Below are positions 52,004-61,006 of a DNA stretch of 64,000 bases, piece by piece. The notes under the pieces were generated by a model, which worked only from the letters and a program-made list of their open reading frames with translations, made no database searches and was not told where the DNA came from. Position 1 is the stretch's first letter. Each line of letters opens with the position of its first letter. The position numbers and the translations under genes were made by a program. This stretch comes from Rhodococcus qingshengii JCM 15477 (GTDB taxonomy: Bacteria; Actinomycetota; Actinomycetes; Mycobacteriales; Mycobacteriaceae): positions 5,575,001 to 5,639,000 of the forward strand of contig NZ_CP096563.1 of the NCBI RefSeq assembly GCF_023221595.1, written 5' to 3'.

Positions 52004-52869
52004 GCCGCCACCATCGTTTCTGCGCTCAGGTGCCCGAGCACCACGTCGTCGAGAGTTGCGTCGTCGATCACCCAGCCGTCCCGAGGGCTCGGACGCACGC
52101 CCTCCACCACATGAGAATTCGACCGCACCCCCTTCTCGGTATGAATGACCGCACCGGCGCCGACCACGTCCGAGGGATCGCCGTCCCCGATCAATACGTA
52201 ATGGGCAGCGATCAATTCATCCAACGGACCGGACAATCTCGCGTTTCCGCCGCCCAGCAGAAGAAGTCGATCCGAGACGTCTGCCAATTCGGAAACGATG
52301 TGTGACGACAACAGAACTGTGGTGCCGTACTCGGCAACGCCTTCGAGCAGAGTGGTCGCCACAGACCGCCGCGCCACGGGATCGAGATCTGCCAGAGGCT
52401 CGTCGAGTAGAAGCAACTGCGGCCTGCGTCCGAGCGCCAAAGCCAGTGCAACCCTGGTTCGTTGACCTGGTGACAGAGTCTTCGCCTTTGCATCGAGAGA
52501 AATCCCAGCGCGCTCCACCAGATCCAGAGCGTACTTCGCATCCCACTCGTCGTTGGTGTATGCGCCGAATCGAAGAAGTTCTGCAACAGTGAATTTGGGG
52601 TACAGGGGCTTGTGCTGAGCGAGGTACGACAGGCCTGGGCAGATGCCGTCCTGATCCGGCGTGCTGCCCAGGACGGAGTTCGAACCATGGTCAGGCATCG
52701 TCAACCCGACCGCCAAGGACATCAGTGTGGACTTGCCCGCTCCGTTCACCCCGATCAGGGCAGTGATGCTTCCTGTCGCGACCTCGAATGTGCAGGCGTC
52801 GAGCACCTTCTTCTTGCCGAAGCGCTTGTCCACGTCCTGCATCGTCAGTGCCAATTCTTGCGCAGTCAT
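52000..52869 (-). CDS. ABC transporter ATP-binding protein
   Basis: ATPase of 289 residues. Walker A GVNGAGKST is at about 38-46, Q-loop LAQHK, signature LSPGQRTRVALALALG, Walker B LLLLDEPLADLD and H-loop LSSHI. The C-terminal ~60 residues are beyond the core. It overlaps the GntR gene and the permease gene by four bases each. Confidence 0.93.
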   Translation of the reverse strand: MTAQELALTMQDVDKRFGKKKVLDACTFEVATGSITALIGVNGAGKSTLMSLAVGLTMPDHGSNSVLGSTPDQDGICPGLSYLAQHKPLYPKFTVAELLRFGAYTNDEWDAKYALDLVERAGISLDAKAKTLSPGQRTRVALALALGRRPQLLLLDEPLADLDPVARRSVATTLLEGVAEYGTTVLLSSHIVSELADVSDRLLLLGGGNARLSGPLDELIAAHYVLIGDGDPSDVVGAGAVIHTEKGVRSNSHVVEGVRPSPRDGWVIDDATLDDVVLGHLSAETMVAA

Positions 52870-53282
52870 GATGTCTCCCCCTGCTTTCCGGACGGATCCG
52901 ATTCGATGAACGTCTTCTCGAGCTCCAAACTCACCAACGCTTCGATGTCCGTGCGCTCGAGTCCGGCGGCCACGGCATCTGCCACCCAGCGGGCCAACTC
53001 GCGCCGTAGCGCAGAGCTTTCCGCCATACCGGGCTTGGCCAGGGACTTGACGACGAACGTGCCCAATCCGGGCCGCGGAGCAACAAGTCCGTCGCGCTCG
53101 AGTTCCTTGTAGGCCTTCAGGACTGTGTTCGGGTTGATCGCGAGCGCTCCCACGACGTCCTTGGCTGTGGGCAGCCGATCCCCGACTTGGAGATCACCGA
53201 GCCTGAGCGCCTGCTTCACCTGAAGGACCAATTGCACGTAAGTGGGAATGCCGGATCGGCGGTCGATACGGAAGTCGATCAT
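52866..53282 (-). CDS. GntR-family (YtrA-type) regulator
   Basis: Short GntR protein of 138 residues: the winged helix (about 1-75, GIPTYVQLVLQVKQALRLGDL and LAINPNTVLKAYKELERDGL) with only a brief C-terminal helix, the YtrA subclass that controls ABC exporters. First gene of the operon. A palindrome overlaps its promoter. The effector is likely a cell-envelope signal, as in B. subtilis YtrA, but that is by analogy. Confidence 0.9.
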   Translation of the reverse strand: MIDFRIDRRSGIPTYVQLVLQVKQALRLGDLQVGDRLPTAKDVVGALAINPNTVLKAYKELERDGLVAPRPGLGTFVVKSLAKPGMAESSALRRELARWVADAVAAGLERTDIEALVSLELEKTFIESDPSGKQGETS

Positions 53283-53293
53283 CCGAACCCTTT

Positions 53294-53309
53294 CACTAGT
53301 TCATTAGTG
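53294..53309. promoter_or_regulatory. Operator for the YtrA-type regulator
   Basis: CACTAGTTCATTAGTG has 5-base arms (CACTA/TAGTG) with a 6-base centre. It lies 11 bases before the gntR ATG, where it would block its own transcription. Confidence 0.55.
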
Positions 53310-53369
53310 GAATAGATATTTACCCTGCCTTGACCTCCCGGGTCAAGCCAGACGACCCCTGTAAAGTGC

Positions 53370-53504
53370 AGATGCCCCGGTTCACCGGGGTGCCACGCTG
53401 CTCGTGTGAAGTTCGGTGAAACCCCGGCACTGTCGACGCAACTGTGAATTCGCCCGTCACTACTCGAGGCGAACGAGTCAGGTCACCGGCCTCGTGGCGA
53501 CACG
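53370..53504 (+). ncRNA. Cobalamin riboswitch
   Basis: A B12 aptamer upstream of the importer genes. The core box reads GCACTGTCGACGCAACTGTG near 53428-53446, the same pattern as the conserved CGCAACTGT element. The 3' part with GAGTCAGGTCACC (about 53475-53487) fits the other conserved block. Arms CGTGT (53403-53407) and ACACG (53500-53504) can close P1, and CCCCGG/CCGGGG (53375-53390) a side stem. Expected to reduce expression when cobalamin is bound. Confidence 0.85.
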
Positions 53505-53594
53505 ATGGTTCTCGGACGAAGGACCGCTCGTGGCGCTTCGCCTCGCGGCCGCGCTGCTCGCGACCCTTCACCACTAGCGGAGGGGTGGCTGTGA
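53505..53594 (+). CDS. Putative leader ORF between riboswitch and btuF
   Basis: A 29-codon ORF starts at the base after the aptamer and ends TGA inside the GTGA start of btuF. The translation is Arg/Ala/Gly rich (RRTARGASPRGRAARD) and looks like a leader, not a stable protein. If used, it would couple btuF translation to the leader. No ribosome site is clear, so confidence is limited. Confidence 0.35.
   Translation: MVLGRRTARGASPRGRAARDPSPLAEGWL
53563..53586 (+). promoter_or_regulatory. Hairpin that may hide the btuF ribosome site
   Basis: ACCCTTC (53563-53569) can pair with GAGGGGT (53580-53586), with one G-T wobble, around a 10-base loop. The right arm contains most of the GGAGGGG ribosome site. 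It could be the riboswitch's translation switch. Confidence 0.4.
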
Positions 53595-54550
53595 GTACTC
53601 GGCCGACACGTAAATTCAGATCTGTACTTGCAGCACTGACGGTGAGCACCGCACTGCTTGCCGGTGCGTGCAGTAGCTCGACGTCCGATGCACCCGCAAC
53701 CACAGCGGCCTCGGACGGCTCGTTCCCGGTGACTGTTGTTTCCGGTCCCACGGATTCCGGCACGGACATCACCATCGAGTCACGTCCGCAGTCGATCGTG
53801 TCACTCAGTCCCAGCGCCACCGAGACCCTGTGGGCCGTCGGCGCGGGCGATCAGGTGAAGGCCGTCGACAATCAGTCCGACTACCCGGCCGGTATCCCGG
53901 TCACCGATCTCTCGGGCTTTCAACCGAACGTCGAAGCCGTCCTCGGCTACGCACCGGATCTGGTGATCGCATCGGATGACATGAACGATCTTGTCTCCGG
54001 ACTGCAAAAGGCGAAGGTGCCGACACTCCTACTACCGGCAGCGACGAGCATCGACGACGTCTACGCCCAAATCGAGCGCGTCGCGAAGGCCACCGGCCAC
54101 GAAGACAAGGGCACCGAAGTTGTCGACACCATGCGCTCGGACATCGACGCCGCTGTCGCCAGTGTTCCTGCGCGCCAACAGCCGCTGACGTACTTCCACG
54201 AACTCGACTCCTCGCTCTACACCGTCACGAGTTCGAGCTTCGTCGGGCAGATCTACTCGCTGTTCGGAATGAAGAGCATCGCCGACGCCGCGGGGCAGGG
54301 TGACTATCCGCAGTTGTCCGCCGAATTCGTGGTACAGGCCAATCCCGATCTCATCTTTCTCGCAGACTCCCAATGCTGCGGAGTGACAGCAGAATCCGTC
54401 GCCGCTCGACCCGGGTGGAGCGGCATGAAAGCGGTTACCGGCAACCAGATCCATGTGCTCGACGAAGACCTCTCCAGCCGCTGGGGACCTCGTGTCGCCG
54501 ATCAGGTGAAGGCCGTCGCGGCCATCGTTGCCCAAGTTCCCGCGGCCTGA
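53591..54550 (+). CDS. btuF: Cobalamin/corrinoid-binding lipoprotein (BtuF-like)
   Basis: Substrate-binding lipoprotein of 319 residues with the lipobox LLAGAC (Cys27). The fold is the BtuF/FecB class (SIVSLSPSATETLWAVG, then LGYAPDLVIASD). The GTG at 53591 follows GGAGGGG by five bases. It is the first gene after a cobalamin riboswitch and precedes a BtuC and a BtuD-like protein, so corrinoid binding is well supported. Confidence 0.9.
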   Translation: MSTRPTRKFRSVLAALTVSTALLAGACSSSTSDAPATTAASDGSFPVTVVSGPTDSGTDITIESRPQSIVSLSPSATETLWAVGAGDQVKAVDNQSDYPAGIPVTDLSGFQPNVEAVLGYAPDLVIASDDMNDLVSGLQKAKVPTLLLPAATSIDDVYAQIERVAKATGHEDKGTEVVDTMRSDIDAAVASVPARQQPLTYFHELDSSLYTVTSSSFVGQIYSLFGMKSIADAAGQGDYPQLSAEFVVQANPDLIFLADSQCCGVTAESVAARPGWSGMKAVTGNQIHVLDEDLSSRWGPRVADQVKAVAAIVAQVPAA

Positions 54551-54557
54551 GCACTCG

Positions 54558-55592
54558 ATGATCAAAGCCGGTATCTCCCAACATCGGACCGCCGTTCTGC
54601 TCGGCGCCGCGCTGATTCTGTGCGCCGCCTTGCTGATCGGTGTTCTGGTGGGGCCGGCCGGTTTGACGCCTGATCGGACCATTCTCGAACTTCTGGACGG
54701 AATACCCGGCATCCATATAGATTCCGGCCTCACCGCAACACAGCAGGCGATTCTCTGGCAGATCCGGCTTCCGCGAGTAGTCCTGGGCGCGTTGGTCGGA
54801 GCAATGTTGGCCGTAGCCGGCGCCGCCTACCAGGGCGTGTTTCGAAATCCCTTGGCAGATCCGTATCTCCTCGGAGTTTCCAGCGGAGCCGGACTGGGCG
54901 CAACCCTCGCCATCGTTTCGGGTGGAGCGCTGGGCATGTTCGGAATTCCCATGGCCGCCTTCGTCGGTGGTGTGCTGGCAGTGTTCGCAACTTATTCGCT
55001 CGGCCGAAGCATTGGCGGGCCGCAGAACGCGGTAGTCATCATCCTCGCCGGTGTCGCAGTCGCAGCGTTCACGAATGCAGCGCAGACTTTTGTTCAGCAG
55101 CGGTTCGACGATTCACTGCGCGAGGTCTATTCCTGGCTACTCGGCGGACTGTCCACCGACGGTTGGTCGGAAGTTCTCGTTGTCCTGCCGTACGTTGCGC
55201 TGGCCTCAGCCGTCATCCTGGTACACCGGCGCGTACTCGACGTGATGGCCGTCGGTGACGTCGAAGCCGCCAGCCTCGGCGTCGACCCGGCCAGATCACG
55301 CCTGGTGCTGGTGCTCGCCGCAACTCTGGGAACGGCCGCGGTCGTGAGTGCAAGTGGACTCATCGGCTTTGTCGGAATCGTTGTTCCCCATGCGGTTCGA
55401 CTGGTCGTCGGCCCGTCTCATCGACTGCTTCTCCCCCTGTCACTCATGCTCGGAGCGGCGTTTCTCGTCCTCACCGACGTTGCCGCCCGCACGGTCATGG
55501 CACCGGCCGAACTCCCCATCGGAGTTGTGACCGCGATGATCGGCGCTCCGTTCTTCCTTCTGGTTCTGCGCCGCAGTCGAGTTTCCGCATGA
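54558..55592 (+). CDS. btuC: FecCD-family permease (BtuC-like)
   Basis: Membrane protein of 344 residues with about ten helices. Motifs: LPRVVLGALVGAMLAVAGAAYQGVFRNPLADPYLLGVSSGAGLGA near the start, and IGFVGIVVPHAVRLVVGP near the end, both conserved in BtuC and FecCD. It follows btuF by seven bases and overlaps btuD by four. Imports a corrinoid under riboswitch control. Confidence 0.9.
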   Translation: MIKAGISQHRTAVLLGAALILCAALLIGVLVGPAGLTPDRTILELLDGIPGIHIDSGLTATQQAILWQIRLPRVVLGALVGAMLAVAGAAYQGVFRNPLADPYLLGVSSGAGLGATLAIVSGGALGMFGIPMAAFVGGVLAVFATYSLGRSIGGPQNAVVIILAGVAVAAFTNAAQTFVQQRFDDSLREVYSWLLGGLSTDGWSEVLVVLPYVALASAVILVHRRVLDVMAVGDVEAASLGVDPARSRLVLVLAATLGTAAVVSASGLIGFVGIVVPHAVRLVVGPSHRLLLPLSLMLGAAFLVLTDVAARTVMAPAELPIGVVTAMIGAPFFLLVLRRSRVSA

Positions 55593-56377
55593 CCGACACC
55601 GCAGTGCGATGCCGCGACCTCCGAATCAGCCTCGGCGGCAAAGACGTCGTCGACGGCATCGATCTCGATGTGACACCCGGCGATTGGGTTGCCGTGGTCG
55701 GGCCGAACGGCGCCGGCAAGACGACCTTGATGCATGCCCTCGCTGGATTGATTCCGTCCACCGGTGAACTCACCGTCGGGGGACTCAACCCACGCAGTTC
55801 GAGCCGCAAGGCCATGTCCGCCGTCGTCGCGCTGATGCCTCAGCGCCCGGTGGTACCCGAGGGCGCGACGGTTGCCGAACTGGTTGCGCTCGGTCGTACA
55901 CCGTATCTACGACGCTTCGGAACCGAAACCGCCACAGATCGTTCGGTGATCTCTTCGGTGATCGAGAGGCTCGACCTCACCGAGTTCGCAGATCGACGAG
56001 CCACCGAACTTTCCGGTGGCGAATTGCAGCGCGTGGTCCTGGCTCGGGCATTGGCTCAAGAACCGCAGGTACTGCTCCTGGACGAACCCACCAGTGCCCT
56101 CGACATCGGCCACCAGCAGCAGGTTCTCGACTTGGTGGAGGAACTGCGTGAAGCCGACAACATCACGGTCATCGCCGCGATGCACGACCTCACTCTCGCG
56201 GGTCAGTACGGTCGACGAATCGTGCTGCTGGACAAGGGCAGCGTCGTTGCCGACGGCACTCCCTCAGCGGTGCTGGAGGCAGACCTCCTCGGCCGCGTGT
56301 ACGGCGCCCGGGTCGAAATCCTGGACCGGCCCAGCGGTCCCATAGTTGTTCCGATTCGGCAGGAAGGCACCCGCTGA
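55589..56377 (+). CDS. btuD: ABC ATP-binding protein (BtuD-like)
   Basis: ATPase of 262 residues. Walker A GPNGAGKTT is at about 33-41, signature LSGGELQRVVLARALAQEP, Walker B LLLDEPTSALD and H-loop AMHD. It energises the corrinoid importer. ATGA overlap with btuC, and its last base is the first of the next ATG. Confidence 0.93.
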   Translation: MTDTAVRCRDLRISLGGKDVVDGIDLDVTPGDWVAVVGPNGAGKTTLMHALAGLIPSTGELTVGGLNPRSSSRKAMSAVVALMPQRPVVPEGATVAELVALGRTPYLRRFGTETATDRSVISSVIERLDLTEFADRRATELSGGELQRVVLARALAQEPQVLLLDEPTSALDIGHQQQVLDLVEELREADNITVIAAMHDLTLAGQYGRRIVLLDKGSVVADGTPSAVLEADLLGRVYGARVEILDRPSGPIVVPIRQEGTR

Positions 56378-57699
56378 TGGAATTGGTGATGCTCGGCACC
56401 GGTGCTGCCGACGGTTGGCCGAACCCGTTCTGTACCTGCCCTTCCTGCCTGGCCGCCCTGTCGAGTGAAACCATCCGCGGGCACACTGCCGCCCTGGTGG
56501 ACAACAGAATCCTGTTGGACTGTGGACCCGAAGTACCGCGTGCCGCGTCGCGATTCGGTCGCACGCTGGCACACGTCGAACACATCCTGTTGACGCATTC
56601 TCATCCCGATCACCTCGGCCCGATGGCATTGCTGTTCCGGTCCTGGGCCTCGCGCACCGAACCACTACAGGTTCTCGGACCACCCGACGCGCTCGATCTC
56701 TGCCGAGACTGGGTAGGCCCGGACGATCCGGTGACCTTCACACCGCTCGAGACCGACCAGTCGATCATGTTGGGCACCTATCGTGTTCGCGCACTCGAGG
56801 CCGCGCACGAAGTACCCACCCTTCTCTACGACATCACCGACGCATCCGGAACCCGAATCTTCTGGGCCACCGACACCGGGCCTTTGCCCGAATCAATTGT
56901 CGACGCCCTTGCCGACGCGCGTTTCGACGCCGTCTTTCTCGAAGAGACCTTCGGCTACAAGACCGACCACGGCACCGGGCACCACGATCTGTCGAGTTTC
57001 GCGGAGACGGTGTTGCGGCTCCGCAACTGCGACGCGATCACCGATCGAACCGATGTGGTCGCCGTACACCTCGGGCACCACAACCCCGTCGAAAACGAAC
57101 TCTCGGAAGCACTTCGTGTGTCAGGGGCGCGAGCGGTTCCGGATGGAGCTGTGCTCGAGATCGGGGTAGGACAGAGCCATCGAACTCTGGTCACCGGTGG
57201 CGCCCGCTCGGGCAAGTCCACTTACGCGGAGGGCCTGCTTGCCGGCTACCGGCACGTCACGTACATCGCCACCGGGGATCCGCTGGACGACGATCCCGAC
57301 TGGATCGAACGAATTGCGTCGCATCGCGCGCGGAGGCCGTCGACGTGGACGACGGTAGAGACCTCCGAAGTGACCGAGATTCTCGCAACCGCAACAACAC
57401 CGATCCTGCTCGATTGCCTCGGCACGTGGTTGACCGCACGTCTGGATCGACATCAGGCGTGGGCGACAGAAGATCTCAGCGCCGTCCACGCAGATATCGA
57501 CGTCTTGGCCGACGCCTGGACCGCCTGTCCGGTACCGATTGTCGCCGTCACCAACGAAGTCGGAAGCGGCGTCGTCCCGGACACGAAGTCCGGGAGACTG
57601 TTCCGCGATCTACTCGGTCTGGTGAACAGCCGCATCGCCAGTGAATCGGAGTCCGTGGTCCTGATGACCGCCGGACTCCCCCTGAGCCTGCGCGTGTGA
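56377..57699 (+). CDS. cobU: Metallo-beta-lactamase-fold/CobU fusion
   Basis: Two-domain protein of 440 residues. Residues 1-265 are a metallo-beta-lactamase (MBL) hydrolase of PhnP type: GTGAADG and the zinc cysteines FCTCPSC at 18-24, the metal motif HSHPDH at 74-79, Asp166 in ATDTG and HLGHH at 231-235. Residues 268-440 are CobU, adenosylcobinamide kinase/guanylyltransferase: P-loop GGARSGKS at 274-281, guanylylated His316 in SHRARRPSTW, and TNEVGSGVVP. CobU makes AdoCbi-GDP in B12 assembly and salvage. The MBL part may process a corrinoid side group. Coupled to btuD by TGATG. Confidence 0.88.
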   Translation: MELVMLGTGAADGWPNPFCTCPSCLAALSSETIRGHTAALVDNRILLDCGPEVPRAASRFGRTLAHVEHILLTHSHPDHLGPMALLFRSWASRTEPLQVLGPPDALDLCRDWVGPDDPVTFTPLETDQSIMLGTYRVRALEAAHEVPTLLYDITDASGTRIFWATDTGPLPESIVDALADARFDAVFLEETFGYKTDHGTGHHDLSSFAETVLRLRNCDAITDRTDVVAVHLGHHNPVENELSEALRVSGARAVPDGAVLEIGVGQSHRTLVTGGARSGKSTYAEGLLAGYRHVTYIATGDPLDDDPDWIERIASHRARRPSTWTTVETSEVTEILATATTPILLDCLGTWLTARLDRHQAWATEDLSAVHADIDVLADAWTACPVPIVAVTNEVGSGVVPDTKSGRLFRDLLGLVNSRIASESESVVLMTAGLPLSLRV

Positions 57700-57701
57700 C
57701 G

Positions 57702-58487
57702 TCAGAGCAATCCGGTGAGCTGACGCGCACAATCGAGTAGGAAACCGACCAACTCTCGATCCTCGCCCGTCACTCGCCCGCTCGCTCCCTGAACACACAA
57801 CCCGCCGGCCACCTGGTCTGCGTGATCTCGAACCGGTACTGCCACTGCGGATCGACCCAGGCGGCATTCCTGGTTCTCGAATGCAAAACCCTGCAGGCGA
57901 ACAGACCTCAACTGCTCATACAACGCGTCGAAATCACCGAGGGTGAACTCCGTGACCCGGCGAAGTTCCAAACCCGAAAGCAACCGCTCGTCGTGCGCCA
58001 ACAGAACCTTCCCCAGCGCATTCGCGTGAAGGTTCTTCGGCAGTGCCGCTATTCCGATGATCTCGTGGTCCGGATCCTTGTCGACGAACCTCAAGCGCCC
58101 ACCGGCGAATGACGCGACGTGCAATCCGAACCTCGTGTGTGTCCGCATGTCCTCGACGCGCTCGTGCAGCGTGGGCGCCGGGCCACTCGACGACGCCGCA
58201 TGCGAGAGCTCGGCAGTCCGACGCCCCAACGCGAACCCTGACAGGTCCGGCACCCGCACGAGAAAGCCCTCCGCCACCAGCAGATTCAGCATCCGGTACG
58301 CCGTGGCCGATGGAACGCCTGCAAAAGTGGCGATCTCCTTCGCGGTTGTTCCCGGTCCCAGATGAGCCACCGCCTCGAGCATCCCCAGCGCCTTCTGGAC
58401 CGCACGCGGTTGTTGTCCACTGAAGTGGGTCTCGTCGCCGATCTGTTTGCCTGATCGTGGACCAGCGGTTGCACGGTCCGCGGTCAC
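57702..58487 (-). CDS. IclR-family regulator
   Basis: Regulator of 261 residues. The winged helix (about 28-85, QPRAVQKALGMLEAV and AGVPSATAYRMLNLLVAEGFL) and the C-terminal ligand domain with ALPKNLHANALGKVLLA and the late GRSAVAVPVRDH are clear. It overlaps the APC permease gene by four bases and is probably co-transcribed with it. The effector is unknown; the amine that the neighbouring cluster uses is a candidate. Confidence 0.87.
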   Translation of the reverse strand: MTADRATAGPRSGKQIGDETHFSGQQPRAVQKALGMLEAVAHLGPGTTAKEIATFAGVPSATAYRMLNLLVAEGFLVRVPDLSGFALGRRTAELSHAASSSGPAPTLHERVEDMRTHTRFGLHVASFAGGRLRFVDKDPDHEIIGIAALPKNLHANALGKVLLAHDERLLSGLELRRVTEFTLGDFDALYEQLRSVRLQGFAFENQECRLGRSAVAVPVRDHADQVAGGLCVQGASGRVTGEDRELVGFLLDCARQLTGLL

Positions 58488-60022
58488 CGCCCATGCTCCG
58501 GCGAGTCACCCTCGGCGGTCCCACGATCCGGAACGAGTCGCCTTCGCCCGTCACCGTCGATCAGCAGAGTGCCCGCACCGGGCAACAGGTCCGCCGTCTC
58601 GACGCTGTCGAAAGCGCCGACCATCAGAAGGCTTTCCGGTCTGGCTCTTCGAAGCAATGAACTCCACACTGTCCCCGACACAGCAACAGCAAGAGCAGCG
58701 ATCGGCAGTGCCCACATCCCGTGAACCGCACCGTCGAGAACGATGTAGACCAATAGACCGGCACCGGCGACGCTCACGGACACAGTGCATATCCGGGTCA
58801 GCGAAGTATGTTCCCCGATTCGGCGCAAGAACTTCCACGAAGCAAAGGCCACCAGCGTGTAAGCGCAGACCAACGCGGTCTCCACCACGCCGTCGAAGGA
58901 TCCCGAATCGTCGCGAACCGTATCCGAATAGACGAATACGCCCGCCGCACTTACCGCGACGAACGCAAGTACCGCAACGTACGGGGTGCGGAACCGTCTG
59001 TGTACGCGAGCGAGCGGCGCAGGCAGTACCCGTTCGATCCCCATCGAGTACAACAACCGCGAACCCGCCTGCGCACAACCCAGAGTGGATGCGAACCAGG
59101 AACACGTCATTCCGATCTTGACTGCCAGAACCACTTCCGCGCTGGCTCCGGATGCCGTTCCTTCGAAGTACGCTCCGACGATCGTTGCGCCGTGGCCGGT
59201 CATCGCCGCCCAGGCCGCAAAAACGAAGAGGACCCCGCAGATGATCGGCGAAATGAGAACCGTGCGTGTGACGCTGATGAGTGGTCGTTTCGCTTCCGGG
59301 CCGAAGAAGGCCGAGCTTTCGAAGCCCGCCATGCTGAGCACCGTCAGCATCGCGAGAAACGGAACTGCACTCAGCGACGGATTCGGCAGGGCAACAGCAG
59401 TTGTCGTGTCACTGTGCGTCGCCAGCATGACCACGACGATGAGAATCAACGAGCACGCTTCGACGACCAGGATCGCTCGGGTGGCGAACCGGACGCCTCG
59501 CACTGCAATCCACGCGACGGCCAGGGCAATCGCCACCGTCGTGATCACCGTCGCGGCAGGCCCTCGCACGTCGGGGCCGACAATGGCGATGGTATCGAGC
59601 AGACTCGGAACTGCCTGCGAGAAAACCGAAACCGAGATTCCGAGATACCCGAGTACCAGTGCGGCACCCGCCGTCAGTGTCGCCCGGATACCGGAGCCTT
59701 GGAAGACGAAGCTGTACAACGATCCTGCTGCGGCCAGTCTCCGCGTGAACTGAGTGATGCAGAACGCAACGAGAAACACCGCCGAAGTTGTCGCAGCAAT
59801 CGCAGCCAACCCGACGTAGCCGGGACTGTAGGTGATCATCCACAGGGCGATGAACACCATTCCCGTTGCCGGAGCGATCGTGGAAAGTGATTGCCCCAAC
59901 AGGTCGATCGGGGTCAGACGTCCTCGTCCGAGACCACGGAGCGGGGAGAACACGGGCTCACTGTGTTGATCCGCATTCTGCGCTCGCGTGATCGCCGCAC
60001 GCAGTGCCGCACTCACGGCCAT
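58484..60022 (-). CDS. APC-family amino acid/amine permease
   Basis: Permease of 512 residues with 12-14 helices and a soluble C-terminal ~70 residues. Family marks: LSTIAPATGMVFIAL near the start, RRLAAAGSLYSFVFQGSG and SMAGFESSAFFGPEAKRP. It is first in a two-gene operon with iclR. It is divergent from the mau-like cluster with 349 bases between. Imports an amino acid or amine; given its place, an amine substrate for the dehydrogenase is possible. Confidence 0.85.
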   Translation of the reverse strand: MAVSAALRAAITRAQNADQHSEPVFSPLRGLGRGRLTPIDLLGQSLSTIAPATGMVFIALWMITYSPGYVGLAAIAATTSAVFLVAFCITQFTRRLAAAGSLYSFVFQGSGIRATLTAGAALVLGYLGISVSVFSQAVPSLLDTIAIVGPDVRGPAATVITTVAIALAVAWIAVRGVRFATRAILVVEACSLILIVVVMLATHSDTTTAVALPNPSLSAVPFLAMLTVLSMAGFESSAFFGPEAKRPLISVTRTVLISPIICGVLFVFAAWAAMTGHGATIVGAYFEGTASGASAEVVLAVKIGMTCSWFASTLGCAQAGSRLLYSMGIERVLPAPLARVHRRFRTPYVAVLAFVAVSAAGVFVYSDTVRDDSGSFDGVVETALVCAYTLVAFASWKFLRRIGEHTSLTRICTVSVSVAGAGLLVYIVLDGAVHGMWALPIAALAVAVSGTVWSSLLRRARPESLLMVGAFDSVETADLLPGAGTLLIDGDGRRRLVPDRGTAEGDSPEHGR

Positions 60023-60371
60023 GTGTCACCGTCCGTCGCGTCCAGGCCCGAACCTACGAGCGAATTGTCAGAATTCGGTCAAGTTAGTCCGCTTATGTTT
60101 CCGCACAGTTTCCACGATGGCGCGCACAGAACTTTCAAGTGAGAATCCGACTCTGTTTCCCCCCCAGCGTCATGCCGGATCAAGGGCGGCCGACGGTATC
60201 CGCCCCCCTCCGGCAGCACCTTGACCTGCAATTTCTCCGATTCTCACACGACAACTGCTCTCTCAGTTGCACCTCGTCCAGGCGTAGCGCGGTCGACGCG
60301 GGTTCGCAGCATCGCCCGTACAGGATGTGTCCCACACACCACCGGCACTACCCGAGAGGAACGGAGGAAGC
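60023..60371. promoter_or_regulatory. Divergent promoter region, APC-iclR / mau-like operon
   Basis: A 349-base region with no convincing gene. GTGAGAATC (60139-60147) and GATTCTCAC (60239-60247) form perfect 9-base arms 91 bases apart, a layout that could support looping by a regulator such as IclR. TTGACC at 60221 may be a -35 element; no clear -10 was found. The ribosome site GGAGGAAG for mauE is at its right end. Confidence 0.5.
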
Positions 60372-60962
60372 ATGGACTTGGTCAGCGCCACCACTTCGGC
60401 GATCATCGGATTTGTTCTCCTGCTCGCCGGCATTCCCAAGCTGAACGACCACGACGGGGTCCTTCGTTCGGTGCGCGGATACAAAGTGTTGCCGGTGCGA
60501 CTCGAAGTACCGATCGCTCGCATCCTTCCCGTCGCGGAAACCGTCATAGGCATCCTCCTGGTTCTCGGCGTGGCCCATCGCCTGGCCGCCTTGGTTGCTG
60601 CCGTCATGTTCGCGTCGTTCTTCACGGGCCTCACGATCAACCTCCTGCGTGGGCGACGCGATCTGGACTGCGGATGTTTTGCATTCGGAGTCGGCGAGAT
60701 TCCGCGTATCGGATGGTTCCACGCCGTTCGCGCCGGAACACTCGCGGTGATCGCTGTGGCACTGTCGGTCACCTCCGGACAGGGTGAGATCGGCGTCCAG
60801 GCCGTGGCGGCGACCTCCGGATTCCTCTTTGTCCTGGCTGGAGTTGCTCTCGCACAGATTCGTTCGGTGGTCCACCTCGGGCGACGCCCAGTCGACGACT
60901 ACCTGTCGAGTGCCTCCATTCGCCTCCGAACCGCCGAAACCGCGTCCCGGTACGGCTCGTGA
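60372..60962 (+). CDS. mauE: MauE-like membrane protein
   Basis: Membrane protein of 196 residues with four to five helices. LLAGIPKLNDHDG near the start and DCGCFAFG (the conserved CxC of MauE, about 97-104) are diagnostic of the MauE/DoxX-related family. MauE and MauD are needed to make and stabilise the disulfide-rich light chain of methylamine dehydrogenase. The ATG has an excellent GGAGGAAGC site. First gene of the operon. Confidence 0.87.
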   Translation: MDLVSATTSAIIGFVLLLAGIPKLNDHDGVLRSVRGYKVLPVRLEVPIARILPVAETVIGILLVLGVAHRLAALVAAVMFASFFTGLTINLLRGRRDLDCGCFAFGVGEIPRIGWFHAVRAGTLAVIAVALSVTSGQGEIGVQAVAATSGFLFVLAGVALAQIRSVVHLGRRPVDDYLSSASIRLRTAETASRYGS

Positions 60963-61006
60963 ACTCACATCCCCACCACTGAAAACTCGAAGGCAGGACT
61001 ACCACG

